Below are positions 1 to 6,306 of a stretch of DNA of 38,850 nt, in pieces. Origin of the DNA: an uncultured Eubacteriales bacterium (GTDB taxonomy: Bacteria > Bacillota > Clostridia > Christensenellales > Aristaeellaceae). The translations under genes and the position numbers were made by a program. The notes below the pieces were generated by a model, which was given only the letters and a program-made list of their open reading frames with translations, searched no databases and was not told the origin of the DNA. How positions within the stretch are numbered: position 1 is the stretch's first letter; each line of letters starts with the position of its first letter. The DNA lies in contig USDD01000011.1 in NCBI GenBank assembly GCA_900553265.1, positions 1-38,850 on the forward strand, in the 5' to 3' direction.

Positions 1-60
1 CATGCCGCAGATGGCGGAAAAGACAGCGCCTGACGCACCGCCGAATTGTGCGGTGGTGCC
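1..60 (+). repeat. Dispersed intergenic repeat, copy A
   Basis: This stretch matches positions 28336-28395 at 55 of 60 bases by eye and resembles the reverse complement of 38797-38850. It contains a short stem-loop with arms CACCGC and GCGGTG, and an upstream GGCGG that could pair with CCGCC as an alternative. It may extend left beyond the window. It lies 59 bases ahead of the peptidase start and codes for nothing recognisable. Confidence 0.7.
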
Positions 61-119
61 CAAGAAACTTCAATGACAGGGGCGGGCCGCGCGCCCGCCC
101 CGGATTGGGAGCGGCTCTA

Positions 120-2846
120 ATGAAGAAATTTACCAGTGCGGAATACGCATTGTTCCACCGGATTACTTCGGTCAGCGCCGCGCCGGGCGAAAAGTGGGCC
201 TGGGCGGAGACCACCGTCGCCCCGGACGAGAGCGAACAAAGCCGCGTCCATATTGGCGGCGGCGCTTCCTTCCCGGGCAGATTTCCCCGATGGTCGCCCA
301 GCGGCCGGACGCTGGCCTGGCTCGGCGCGGACGAAAACGGCGCGGAGCAGATCTGGCTGTGCGCCCCGGACGGCTCCGACGCACGGAAGCTCACCCACCT
401 GCGCCACGGCGTGAAGCGCTTTTCCTGGGCGGCAGACGAATCCGAGCTCGCCTTCGAGGCCGACCTCTGGGACGGCGAGCCCGCCTTCGGCAGCGAGGGA
501 CTCGACCAGTGGAAGGCCGAACAGGCCCTCGCGCCCCAGTGCTCGGAGGTGCTCTTCTGCAAGCTGGACGACGCGCACGGCATGTTCCCGCCCTGCGCCT
601 CCCGCATCGGCGTGGTCTCGGTGCGGACGGGCGAGACGGCAATGCTGGACACGCTGGGCATTCCCGCCCTGCGCCCGGCGCTGTCGCCCGACGGAAAGAC
701 CGTCGTCTTCCTCGGCCGGCCCTACGAGGGCCCGAAGGCCGCCGGAATGGAGGTCTTTGCCCTCGACCGCGCGGACGGCGGCTGCCGGCAGCTGACTCAG
801 GGCGGCATGGTTGCCGGCGACGCGGATCCCATGTTCACCCGGGACGGCGCGCGCGTGATCTTCACCGCCTGCGACACGGAGGGCGGCTTCTCCGAGCTTC
901 TGCGCAGCGCCTCGCTGGCGGATGGAACCGTCGAAACCCTCCTTCAGGAGGATGAGAGCGTCTGCCACGGCGTGAACTGCCAGCCCGTGGGTCGAACCTT
1001 CGCCCACATCGAGCAGGACTGCGCCGCCGCCGCGGACGGCTATATCTACTTCTACTGCGCGTTCAGGGGCTATACGAGCCTGTACCGCGTGCCCGAAACC
1101 GGCGGAGCGCCCGAGGTCGTCTGGCGCGAGGAGCGCTCCGTGTCCGCCTTCCATGTGCAGAGCGGCTCTCCGCTGCTGGCCGTCATCGGCGACTGCACAG
1201 AGCCGGGCGACCTGCACTGGGTTTCCGGCGGAAGGGCCGAGCGCCTGACCCGCCGCAACGAATGGCTGAGCGAGTATTCGCTGGCCGAGACCGAGTGCTG
1301 CTGGATTCCCTCCACGGACGGAAAGGCGCAGCTTCAGGTCTGGCTGGTGCATCCCGTGAACGAGGAGCCCGGCAAACGCTATCCCACCGTGCTGTACATC
1401 CATGGCGGGCCGGAGTGCGCCGACGTGTGCGATTTCTGGCACGAATACCACGCCCTCGCCAACGCGGGAATGGCCGTGGTCTGCTGTAATCCCCGGGGCA
1501 GCCTCGGCTATGGCCGGGCCTTTGCCGACGGCGAAGCCGCCTGGGGCGACGGCGCGGCAGAGGATCTGATGGCGGCGCTTCAGCTGGCCGTCGACCGGGG
1601 TCTGGCCGATCCCGAGCGTCTGGGCGTGACCGGCGGCAGCTACGGCGGCTACATGACCAACAAGCTCATCGGCATTAAGGACTGCTTCAAGGCCGCGGTC
1701 AGCCAGCGCCCGCTGGTGAACACCGCCACATCCTACGGCACCGGCGACATGGGCTTCGCCTCCGCGGGAAAGAACGCCGAGGAAATTCGCAAAATCCGCA
1801 TGCAGGACTACATCGGCGGCCGCGTCAGGGGCGGCCTGATGGGCCATGTGGAGGAAATCCACGCGGCCACCTGCTTCCTGCACGCCTTCAACGACTATCG
1901 CTGCAGCTACGAGCAGTCCGAGCAGATGTTCACCGCGCTTAGGGAGATTCACCCGGAGCAGCCGCTGCGGCTGGTGATGCTGCCCGACGACAACCACGGC
2001 GTGGCCCGGGATGGCCGTCCGGCCAATCTGATGCGCCACGTGGAGGAAATGGTGCTGTGGTTCCGCAGGCATCTCTGCAATGAAGAGATCTCCTTCCCCG
2101 CCGACGAAAAGGGCATCGTCGCCGTGAACGCGCCCGAGACGGGCGTGCGCGCCAAGATGTGGCCCCGCCGCCCGGCGGTGCGCTATGACTGGAACGCCGC
2201 GCAGACCCTCGAGCTGCCCACGCCCGACGGGTTGGACGCGCTGAGCGTTCACGTGCTCCATGGAAAGGGCAGGGGCGCGGTGGTGTGCGTCTGCGAGGAC
2301 GAGCGGCAGTGGATTCCCGTGATGGAGGCGCTGCGCGAGACCCACGGGCAGATCGTCAGCTTCGAGGCGCGCGAAGATCACCCCATGGACGCGCTGTTCG
2401 CGATGGATCGCGTGGGCGTGGAGAAGGACGTCGATCTCGCGGGCTTCGGCCGCGGCGCGACGGATGCGCTGTGGCTGTTGGAAAACACCCGGCGCTTCCG
2501 CCGGGCGGCGGTCTACGGCGCGAGTCCCAGCCGGCTGATCTCCTACGCCTCGGCCGAAAAGCCGGGCAGCCGCGCGGATTATGTGCGCTTCCGGGATTTC
2601 ATGTGGGCGAGCCTGCTGGCCTCCCCGGTGTGCTATGCCGAGAAGATCGACGCGCCGCTGCTGGTGCTGCACGGCATGGAGGATCTGGACGCTCCCGTGG
2701 AGGGCGCGCACCAGCTGTTCATCGCCGTGAAGGACACCCACCCCGACGTGCGGACGCGCATCGCGCTGTTCCCGCGCAGCGGCCACGAGCTTCCGGCCCA
2801 GAAGGCGGCGTTCCTGACCGAGATCACCCGCTGGCTGGCGGAATAG
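120..2846 (+). CDS. S9 family peptidase (prolyl oligopeptidase / acylaminoacyl-peptidase type) with a degenerate second hydrolase domain
   Basis: A 908-residue protein starting MKKFTSAEYALF. Residues 1 to about 400 look like the beta-propeller that gates S9 peptidases. An alpha/beta-hydrolase domain follows, with the nucleophile motif GGSYGGY (Ser507), an Asp in FNDYRC (Asp592) and a His in DNHG (His626), so the triad is complete. A further roughly 220 residues again look like a hydrolase, with a late Asp region (HGMEDLD) and His889 (SGHE), but the nucleophile motif reads GFGRG with Gly777 where Ser is expected. The family cleaves short peptides or removes N-acylated residues. No signal peptide is seen, so it is probably cytoplasmic. 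The start at 120 is chosen because homology begins there and a GGGAG precedes it; an in-frame ATG at 48 would add an unlikely Arg/Gly/Pro-rich leader. The GntR regulator follows after 10 bases. Confidence 0.9.
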   Translation: MKKFTSAEYALFHRITSVSAAPGEKWAWAETTVAPDESEQSRVHIGGGASFPGRFPRWSPSGRTLAWLGADENGAEQIWLCAPDGSDARKLTHLRHGVKRFSWAADESELAFEADLWDGEPAFGSEGLDQWKAEQALAPQCSEVLFCKLDDAHGMFPPCASRIGVVSVRTGETAMLDTLGIPALRPALSPDGKTVVFLGRPYEGPKAAGMEVFALDRADGGCRQLTQGGMVAGDADPMFTRDGARVIFTACDTEGGFSELLRSASLADGTVETLLQEDESVCHGVNCQPVGRTFAHIEQDCAAAADGYIYFYCAFRGYTSLYRVPETGGAPEVVWREERSVSAFHVQSGSPLLAVIGDCTEPGDLHWVSGGRAERLTRRNEWLSEYSLAETECCWIPSTDGKAQLQVWLVHPVNEEPGKRYPTVLYIHGGPECADVCDFWHEYHALANAGMAVVCCNPRGSLGYGRAFADGEAAWGDGAAEDLMAALQLAVDRGLADPERLGVTGGSYGGYMTNKLIGIKDCFKAAVSQRPLVNTATSYGTGDMGFASAGKNAEEIRKIRMQDYIGGRVRGGLMGHVEEIHAATCFLHAFNDYRCSYEQSEQMFTALREIHPEQPLRLVMLPDDNHGVARDGRPANLMRHVEEMVLWFRRHLCNEEISFPADEKGIVAVNAPETGVRAKMWPRRPAVRYDWNAAQTLELPTPDGLDALSVHVLHGKGRGAVVCVCEDERQWIPVMEALRETHGQIVSFEAREDHPMDALFAMDRVGVEKDVDLAGFGRGATDALWLLENTRRFRRAAVYGASPSRLISYASAEKPGSRADYVRFRDFMWASLLASPVCYAEKIDAPLLVLHGMEDLDAPVEGAHQLFIAVKDTHPDVRTRIALFPRSGHELPAQKAAFLTEITRWLAE

Positions 2847-2856
2847 AGAGGTGCGC

Positions 2857-3441
2857 ATGAACAGAGAATCCGTAACCGAGCGGGTCTATCGCGAGCTGCG
2901 AACGGACATCATCCGCCAGAAGTACACCTCCAACATGTTCCTGCTGGAAAAGACGGTGTGCGAAAACTACAACTGCAGCAAGGCCACGGCGGGCGAGGCG
3001 CTGCATCAGCTCTGCGAATGCGGCATCCTCGAGAGCTATCCGCGCAAGGGCTACATGCTGCGCATCCCGCAGAGCCGGGAGTTTATGCAGATTCAGCGCC
3101 TGCGCATGGCCATCGAGGGCATGGAGATCCATCAGATCATCCGCACCTGCAGCGACGAGGCCATCCGCGCGAGATTCTGCTCCCCCGAGTCCGACCTGCA
3201 CCGGATGGACAACGAGACGTTCCATCTGGCGCTGGCCGGCATGCTGGAGGACGATCGACTGATGCACATCATGGAAAACCTGATGGCAGTGGTGATCTTC
3301 ACCTACGCCGCCACGCCGTTCTACTCCTCCGAGGAGGACATCGGCAACCAGCACGAAGCGCTCATTCAGGCCATTCTGGATCGGGACGAGCCTCGGGCGC
3401 AGCGCATCCTCCGGGAGGATCTGCAATACAGCGAGGAATGA
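2857..3441 (+). CDS. GntR-family transcriptional regulator, FCD (FadR-like) subgroup
   Basis: A 194-residue protein. Residues 1 to about 70 form a GntR winged helix (VTERVYRELRTDII, then a recognition helix around CSKATAGEALHQL). The rest is helical, with FHLALAGMLEDD and NQHEALIQAILDRD, which match the metal- and ligand-binding His positions of FCD domains. Such proteins usually repress genes for uptake or breakdown of organic acids, amino acids or sugars and let go on binding a small ligand. ATG 2857 is preferred over GTG 2851 because an AGAGAGG sits just upstream of it. The gene is 10 bases behind the S9 peptidase, so the two are probably co-transcribed and the regulator may control the pair. 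The ligand is unknown. Confidence 0.88.
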   Translation: MNRESVTERVYRELRTDIIRQKYTSNMFLLEKTVCENYNCSKATAGEALHQLCECGILESYPRKGYMLRIPQSREFMQIQRLRMAIEGMEIHQIIRTCSDEAIRARFCSPESDLHRMDNETFHLALAGMLEDDRLMHIMENLMAVVIFTYAATPFYSSEEDIGNQHEALIQAILDRDEPRAQRILREDLQYSEE

Positions 3442-3445
3442 GACA

Positions 3446-3475
3446 CAGGCCCGCCGCGAGTATGCGGCGGGCCTG
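3446..3475 (+). terminator. Strong stem-loop ending the peptidase-gntR unit
   Basis: A perfect 12-bp stem (CAGGCCCGCCGC with GCGGCGGGCCTG) and a 6-base loop lie directly after the regulator stop codon. The following bases (AATATTG) are only weakly T-rich, so termination is inferred mainly from stem strength and position. Confidence 0.7.
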
Positions 3476-3491
3476 AATATTGCCCGAATCC

Positions 3492-3520
3492 TTGACAGCA
3501 CCGGCGGGTTGCTGTAAAAT
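3492..3520 (+). promoter_or_regulatory. Sigma-A-type promoter
   Basis: TTGACA at 3492-3497 and TAAAAT at 3515-3520, separated by exactly 17 bases, placed after the upstream terminator and 66 bases ahead of the next start codon. Confidence 0.8.
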
Positions 3521-3586
3521 ACAGGCAAAAAGGCGATTCGCAATCCCTGCGCCTTCCCGATGCGAACGCCCGAAGGAGGATGCCGC

Positions 3587-4096
3587 GTGAAATATGACGT
3601 CTGTTCTCTCGCCTCAAGTCTGTTCTGGCATTTCCCCGTCGTCCTCGATCTGGACACCGGGAAAACCCATACCCTGTATTCCGCAGCCACCGCGTCGGAA
3701 ATCGCGCGGCTGAAATCTCCAAAGCGCATTCCGCATTATTCGGAGAGTCCCATTTACCGAAGGTATCTGGAGCTCGCGAGGGATTTGGGCGTGATCGACG
3801 CCGGCGATCTGCTGGAGCGTTTTTCGCGATTTGCGCTGACCCCGCGAACCGATTCGAGCGCCGTCGGCGTTCCCTTCGGGGATACTGCGGAAGAGGCCGC
3901 TTTCTACAGGGAGGCGGACATGCTCATCGATTCGATTCCCATCCATTCGGCGATTCTTCCCATCGGCGATTTTCTGGAGGAATTCGAGATCCACGTGGCA
4001 AAGGAATGGTGCGCGCAGGAGGGGCTGGAATGGTACGACAAGCGCCCCGAATCTCACCGCCGTCCGCTCCCGGACTGCGTAAAACCGCTGGATTGA
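3587..4096 (+). CDS. Hypothetical protein, 169 aa
   Basis: I do not recognise this family. The GTG at 3587 is chosen because AAGGAGG lies 7 bases upstream; an in-frame ATG at 3560 would place that ribosome site inside the gene. The protein is soluble and mixed in composition, without a signal peptide or membrane segment. An aromatic-rich start (LFWHFPVVLDLDTGKTHTLY) is followed by charged helices and a Pro/Arg-rich tail. A consensus promoter drives it and a two-helix membrane protein follows 32 bases downstream, so both are probably in one transcript ending at the hairpin near 4396. No function is proposed. Confidence 0.7.
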   Translation: MKYDVCSLASSLFWHFPVVLDLDTGKTHTLYSAATASEIARLKSPKRIPHYSESPIYRRYLELARDLGVIDAGDLLERFSRFALTPRTDSSAVGVPFGDTAEEAAFYREADMLIDSIPIHSAILPIGDFLEEFEIHVAKEWCAQEGLEWYDKRPESHRRPLPDCVKPLD

Positions 4097-4128
4097 AGCG
4101 TCTGAGAGCCGCACAGGAGGAAACGGAT

Positions 4129-4296
4129 ATGAACAAGAAGCATTGGCAGATTATCATGTGGGGATGCTTTACCGTCGGTCTGGTTTTGTCCTGCTTCAAC
4201 GATTTGAAGCTGACTACGGGCTTTCTTGTCCTCAGAGGGATTCTGGCGGTTGTTTGCCTCGTTTGTCTCGTAATTATCTATGCTCCTGAGGAATAA
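4129..4296 (+). CDS. Small two-helix membrane protein, 55 aa
   Basis: This short gene has an AGGAGG 8 bases ahead of its ATG. The product is almost entirely two hydrophobic segments, about residues 7-21 (IIMWGCFTVGLVLSCF) and 33-50 (LVLRGILAVVCLVCLVII), joined by a short polar turn, ending in APEE. It is presumably an inner-membrane hairpin. It lies 32 bases after the 169-aa hypothetical gene and before a terminator, so the pair forms a two-gene operon. I do not recognise the family. Confidence 0.65.
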   Translation: MNKKHWQIIMWGCFTVGLVLSCFNDLKLTTGFLVLRGILAVVCLVCLVIIYAPEE

Positions 4297-4395
4297 CCCT
4301 GTCCAACCGAGAGTATGACGGCGGCGCGGCGGACATTCACGCTTTTTGAGCCTGGCCCTTCAGCGCCGAAGTGCGCTCCGTTTTTTCCATCAAGA

Positions 4396-4432
4396 AGCCG
4401 TCGGGCGGAATCGTCCCGGCGGCTCCTTTTTT
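4396..4432 (+). terminator. Intrinsic terminator
   Basis: Arms AGCCGTCGGG and TCCCGGCGGCT enclose a loop of about 8 bases and are followed by CCTTTTTT. It ends the small operon at 3587-4296 and lies just short of the 3' end of the convergent reverse-strand gene. Confidence 0.75.
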
Positions 4433-4453
4433 GCCGAAGCGCACTTTCTACTC

Positions 4454-4801
4454 TCAGATATTCTTCCCGAACAGCCCGTCCCGGCTGCAATGCCACAGCA
4501 GCAGGCCATGCTCCCGGGGCAGGCGCACCTGCAGATCCCACTGAGGCCACGCGCGCCAGAGCTTCAGGTTGCCGCCCGAGACCAGCGCGACGAACGTGAT
4601 GGAATGCTCCCGCTCCATGGGATGAGCCGCGGTGACGAATTTCTCGTCCTCCGCCGGCTCGATGCGCAGCGCGTGGGCCTCGTCGGGCTTCTGCACTTCC
4701 AGCGCCCCCAACGGCCGCCCGCAGCAGCGCACCTCCGCGCCGCCCGACGACACCGTCAGCCCGCCGCAGGCCGGGCAAACGTACCACTTTGCCTTTTTCA
4801 T
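4454..4801 (-). CDS. Desulfoferrodoxin / superoxide-reductase-like protein
   Basis: A 115-residue protein. The N-terminus has a desulforedoxin-type zinc/iron knuckle: Cys9 and Cys12 (YVCPACGG) and Cys26-Cys27 (RCCGRPL). A superoxide-reductase-like domain follows, with EAH at 41-43, HPMEREH (His60, His66) and a C-terminal WHCSRDGLF. In known superoxide reductases the iron is held by four His and one Cys, and the last motif reads CNxHG. Here Cys105 is kept, but the His position is Asp108, so activity may be altered. The family detoxifies superoxide in anaerobes using electrons from rubredoxin. ATG 4801 is chosen over an upstream in-frame ATG because GGGAGG precedes it. The gene stands alone on the reverse strand. 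Confidence 0.82.
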   Translation of the reverse strand: MKKAKWYVCPACGGLTVSSGGAEVRCCGRPLGALEVQKPDEAHALRIEPAEDEKFVTAAHPMEREHSITFVALVSGGNLKLWRAWPQWDLQVRLPREHGLLLWHCSRDGLFGKNI

Positions 4802-4826
4802 GTTTCCTCCCTCTTCCGCGCCGCCG

Positions 4827-5279
4827 GGCAGCTCGCCCATCGTGGGCTATCACTACGGCGCGCAGAACCACGCGGAGGTCAAAAACGTGCTGAAGCGAAG
4901 CCTAGCTATGCTCGCCTCGGCGGCGAGGGTGCTGACGGCCATCGCCATTATCGGCGCGAAAGTGCTCTCATCCATCTTTGTGGGCTACGATGCGGCGCTT
5001 CTGGACATGACTGCGAGGGCGTTCCGCTTCTGCGCCGTTCCGTTCCTGATAATGTGGTTCAACATGTACACCTCCTGCTTCTTCACGGAGCTCAACGACG
5101 GCGCGGTGTCCGCGGCCATTTCCTTCATGCGCTCGCTGGTGCTGCCGCTGACCTGCGTAATCGTGATGCCGGCGATCTGATATCTGGACGGCGTGTGGTT
5201 CTCCCTCGTGAGCAGCGAAATTCTGGATGTGTTCGTGTCGCTCTATTTTCTGCTGAGTAATCGGAGAAAATATCATTAA
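4827..5279 (+). pseudogene. MATE family efflux transporter, C-terminal remnant
   Basis: Translation from 4827 shows a typical MATE stretch: SSPIVGYHYGAQNHAEV, then two or three hydrophobic helices and a region like FTELNDGAVSAAISFMRSL. The N-terminal half of about 250 residues is missing; upstream sequence belongs to the reverse-strand superoxide-reductase-like gene. A stop codon (TGA, 5178-5180) interrupts the frame after VMPAI. The same frame then continues with recognisable MATE residues (YLDGVWFSLVSSEILDV) to TAA at 5279. The gene is both truncated and broken by a nonsense change. Intact MATE proteins export drugs or metabolites using an ion gradient. Confidence 0.8.
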
Positions 5280-5302
5280 TTGACAGAGCGGAAAGAGAAA
5301 GC

Positions 5303-5762
5303 ATGATGAAAAAGATTCTGATTCTGGAGGGCAGTCCACGCCGGAACGGCAATTCCGCGATTCTGAGCGACGAATTCCCCCGCGGTGCCGAGGAAGCCGG
5401 ATGCAGCGTGGAAAAAAATCGCGTTGCGGGCAAGAAGGTCGCCGGGTGCTTGGGATGTAACGCCTGCTATCGCAACGGCGGCGCGTGCGTCCAGAAGGAC
5501 GTCATGGCGGAGATTCAGGAGAAAATGCTGGAGGCGGACGTGATCGCGCTGGCCTCACCCATCTATTTCTACTCCATGACCGCGCGGATGAAGGCCGTGA
5601 TCGACCGCACCTTCGCGTTCTATTCGCAGCTGGATGGATTTACCTGCTGCGTCCCGAACGCGAAGGAAGGCGGCGTTGTGCCGGGGCGCAATGGAAGCCG
5701 GCGGCATTCGCGGGTCGAAAGCCATGGCGGAGGCCTGCGGGCTGGGGAAATCTTTTTCATAA
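5303..5762 (+). pseudogene. Flavodoxin-fold NAD(P)H oxidoreductase / iron-sulfur flavoprotein, frameshifted
   Basis: The N-terminal part reads as a normal FMN reductase: KILILEGSPRRNGNS (phosphate loop for FMN), a Cys cluster GCLGCNACYRNGGAC typical of iron-sulfur flavoproteins, then ASPIYFYSMTARMKAVIDR. Around 5670-5690 the similarity stops. The expected C-terminal piece (MEAGGIRGSKAMAEA, ending GLGKSFS) appears in the +1 frame from 5691 to 5762. An internal deletion with a frameshift therefore appears to have removed roughly 30-40 residues. Translated straight through, the frame from 5303 ends at 5773 with an unrelated tail. It lies next to the MATE remnant, so this is a decaying stretch. 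Confidence 0.78.
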
Positions 5763-5850
5763 AAAACCAATGAGTGCAGGCGGCATCAAAAGTCGTTGCA
5801 GAAACGCCGACGCGACGGGATTTTCTGCCATTTTACGCGAAGATTGGCTG

Positions 5851-5879
5851 TTGCAATTTTTACACAGATGGTTTATAAT
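5851..5879 (+). promoter_or_regulatory. Sigma-A-type promoter of the ferredoxin gene
   Basis: TTGCAA at 5851-5856, a 17-base spacer and a perfect TATAAT at 5874-5879. It lies 32 bases ahead of the ferredoxin start. Confidence 0.78.
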
Positions 5880-5911
5880 AGGCTCATAAACTACATGGAG
5901 GTGTATTTGAC

Positions 5912-6082
5912 ATGGCATACGTTATCAGTGACGAGTGCATCGCTTGCGGTGCGTGCGCGGAAGAGTGCCCGGTGAACGCGATCAGCGAGGGCGACGGCAA
6001 GTACGTGATCGACGCCGATACCTGCATTTCCTGCGGTGCGTGCGCGGGCACCTGCCCCGTTGGCGCTCCGGCCGAGGCTTAA
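5912..6082 (+). CDS. 2[4Fe-4S] ferredoxin (clostridial type)
   Basis: A 56-residue protein with the two classical cluster motifs: Cys9-x2-Cys12-x2-Cys15-x3-Cys19-Pro and Cys38-x2-Cys41-x2-Cys44-x3-Cys48-Pro. Size, symmetry and acidity match the small ferredoxins that shuttle low-potential electrons between pyruvate:ferredoxin oxidoreductase, hydrogenase and related enzymes in the cytoplasm of anaerobes. GGAGGT lies 9 bases upstream of the ATG. It has its own promoter and is followed by a strong terminator, so it is a single-gene transcript, probably highly expressed. Confidence 0.96.
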   Translation: MAYVISDECIACGACAEECPVNAISEGDGKYVIDADTCISCGACAGTCPVGAPAEA

Positions 6083-6096
6083 TTTCGGATGCAATG

Positions 6097-6132
6097 AGCC
6101 GCTCTCTTTCAGGGGAGAGCGGCTTTCATTTT
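6097..6132 (+). terminator. Intrinsic terminator of the ferredoxin gene
   Basis: A 10-bp perfect stem (AGCCGCTCTC with GAGAGCGGCT), an 8-base loop and the T-rich tail TTCATTTT, 14 bases after the stop codon. Confidence 0.88.
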
Positions 6133-6146
6133 GTTTTGGCATGGAG

Positions 6147-6175
6147 GGCCGCTCTTTGATTCGGGCGGCCGTTTT
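6147..6175 (+). terminator. Second stem-loop, possible backup terminator
   Basis: GGCCGC and GCGGCC arms with a 12-base loop, followed by GTTTTT. It is weaker than the terminator at 6097 and may serve as a backup. Confidence 0.45.
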
Positions 6176-6306
6176 TCGTGTCGAAAAATGTAAAGAGATT
6201 TCGACAAAGCGCGGGTGGAACAGGAATATCCGCGCTTTGCCGCGAAAATAAAATATCGGGCAGGTTTGCCCTTTTGGGGATTACAGAGGACGGCGGAGGT
6301 CGGAAA

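Noticed and set aside
117..2858. Long open frame on the reverse strand under the S9 peptidase
   Set aside because: Its codons mirror the real gene. The translation is rich in Arg, His, Ala and Gly with no domain, as expected for antisense frames in GC-rich DNA.
5763..5850. Possible extra coding sequence between the flavoprotein remnant and the ferredoxin promoter
   Set aside because: No frame with a start, ribosome site or recognisable residues was found; nothing is seen there.
6178..6306. Extending the SpoIID-domain protein to the in-frame ATG at 6178
   Set aside because: The extra residues lie before a normal signal peptide and contain the leader inverted repeat; GGAGG sits ahead of ATG 6307.
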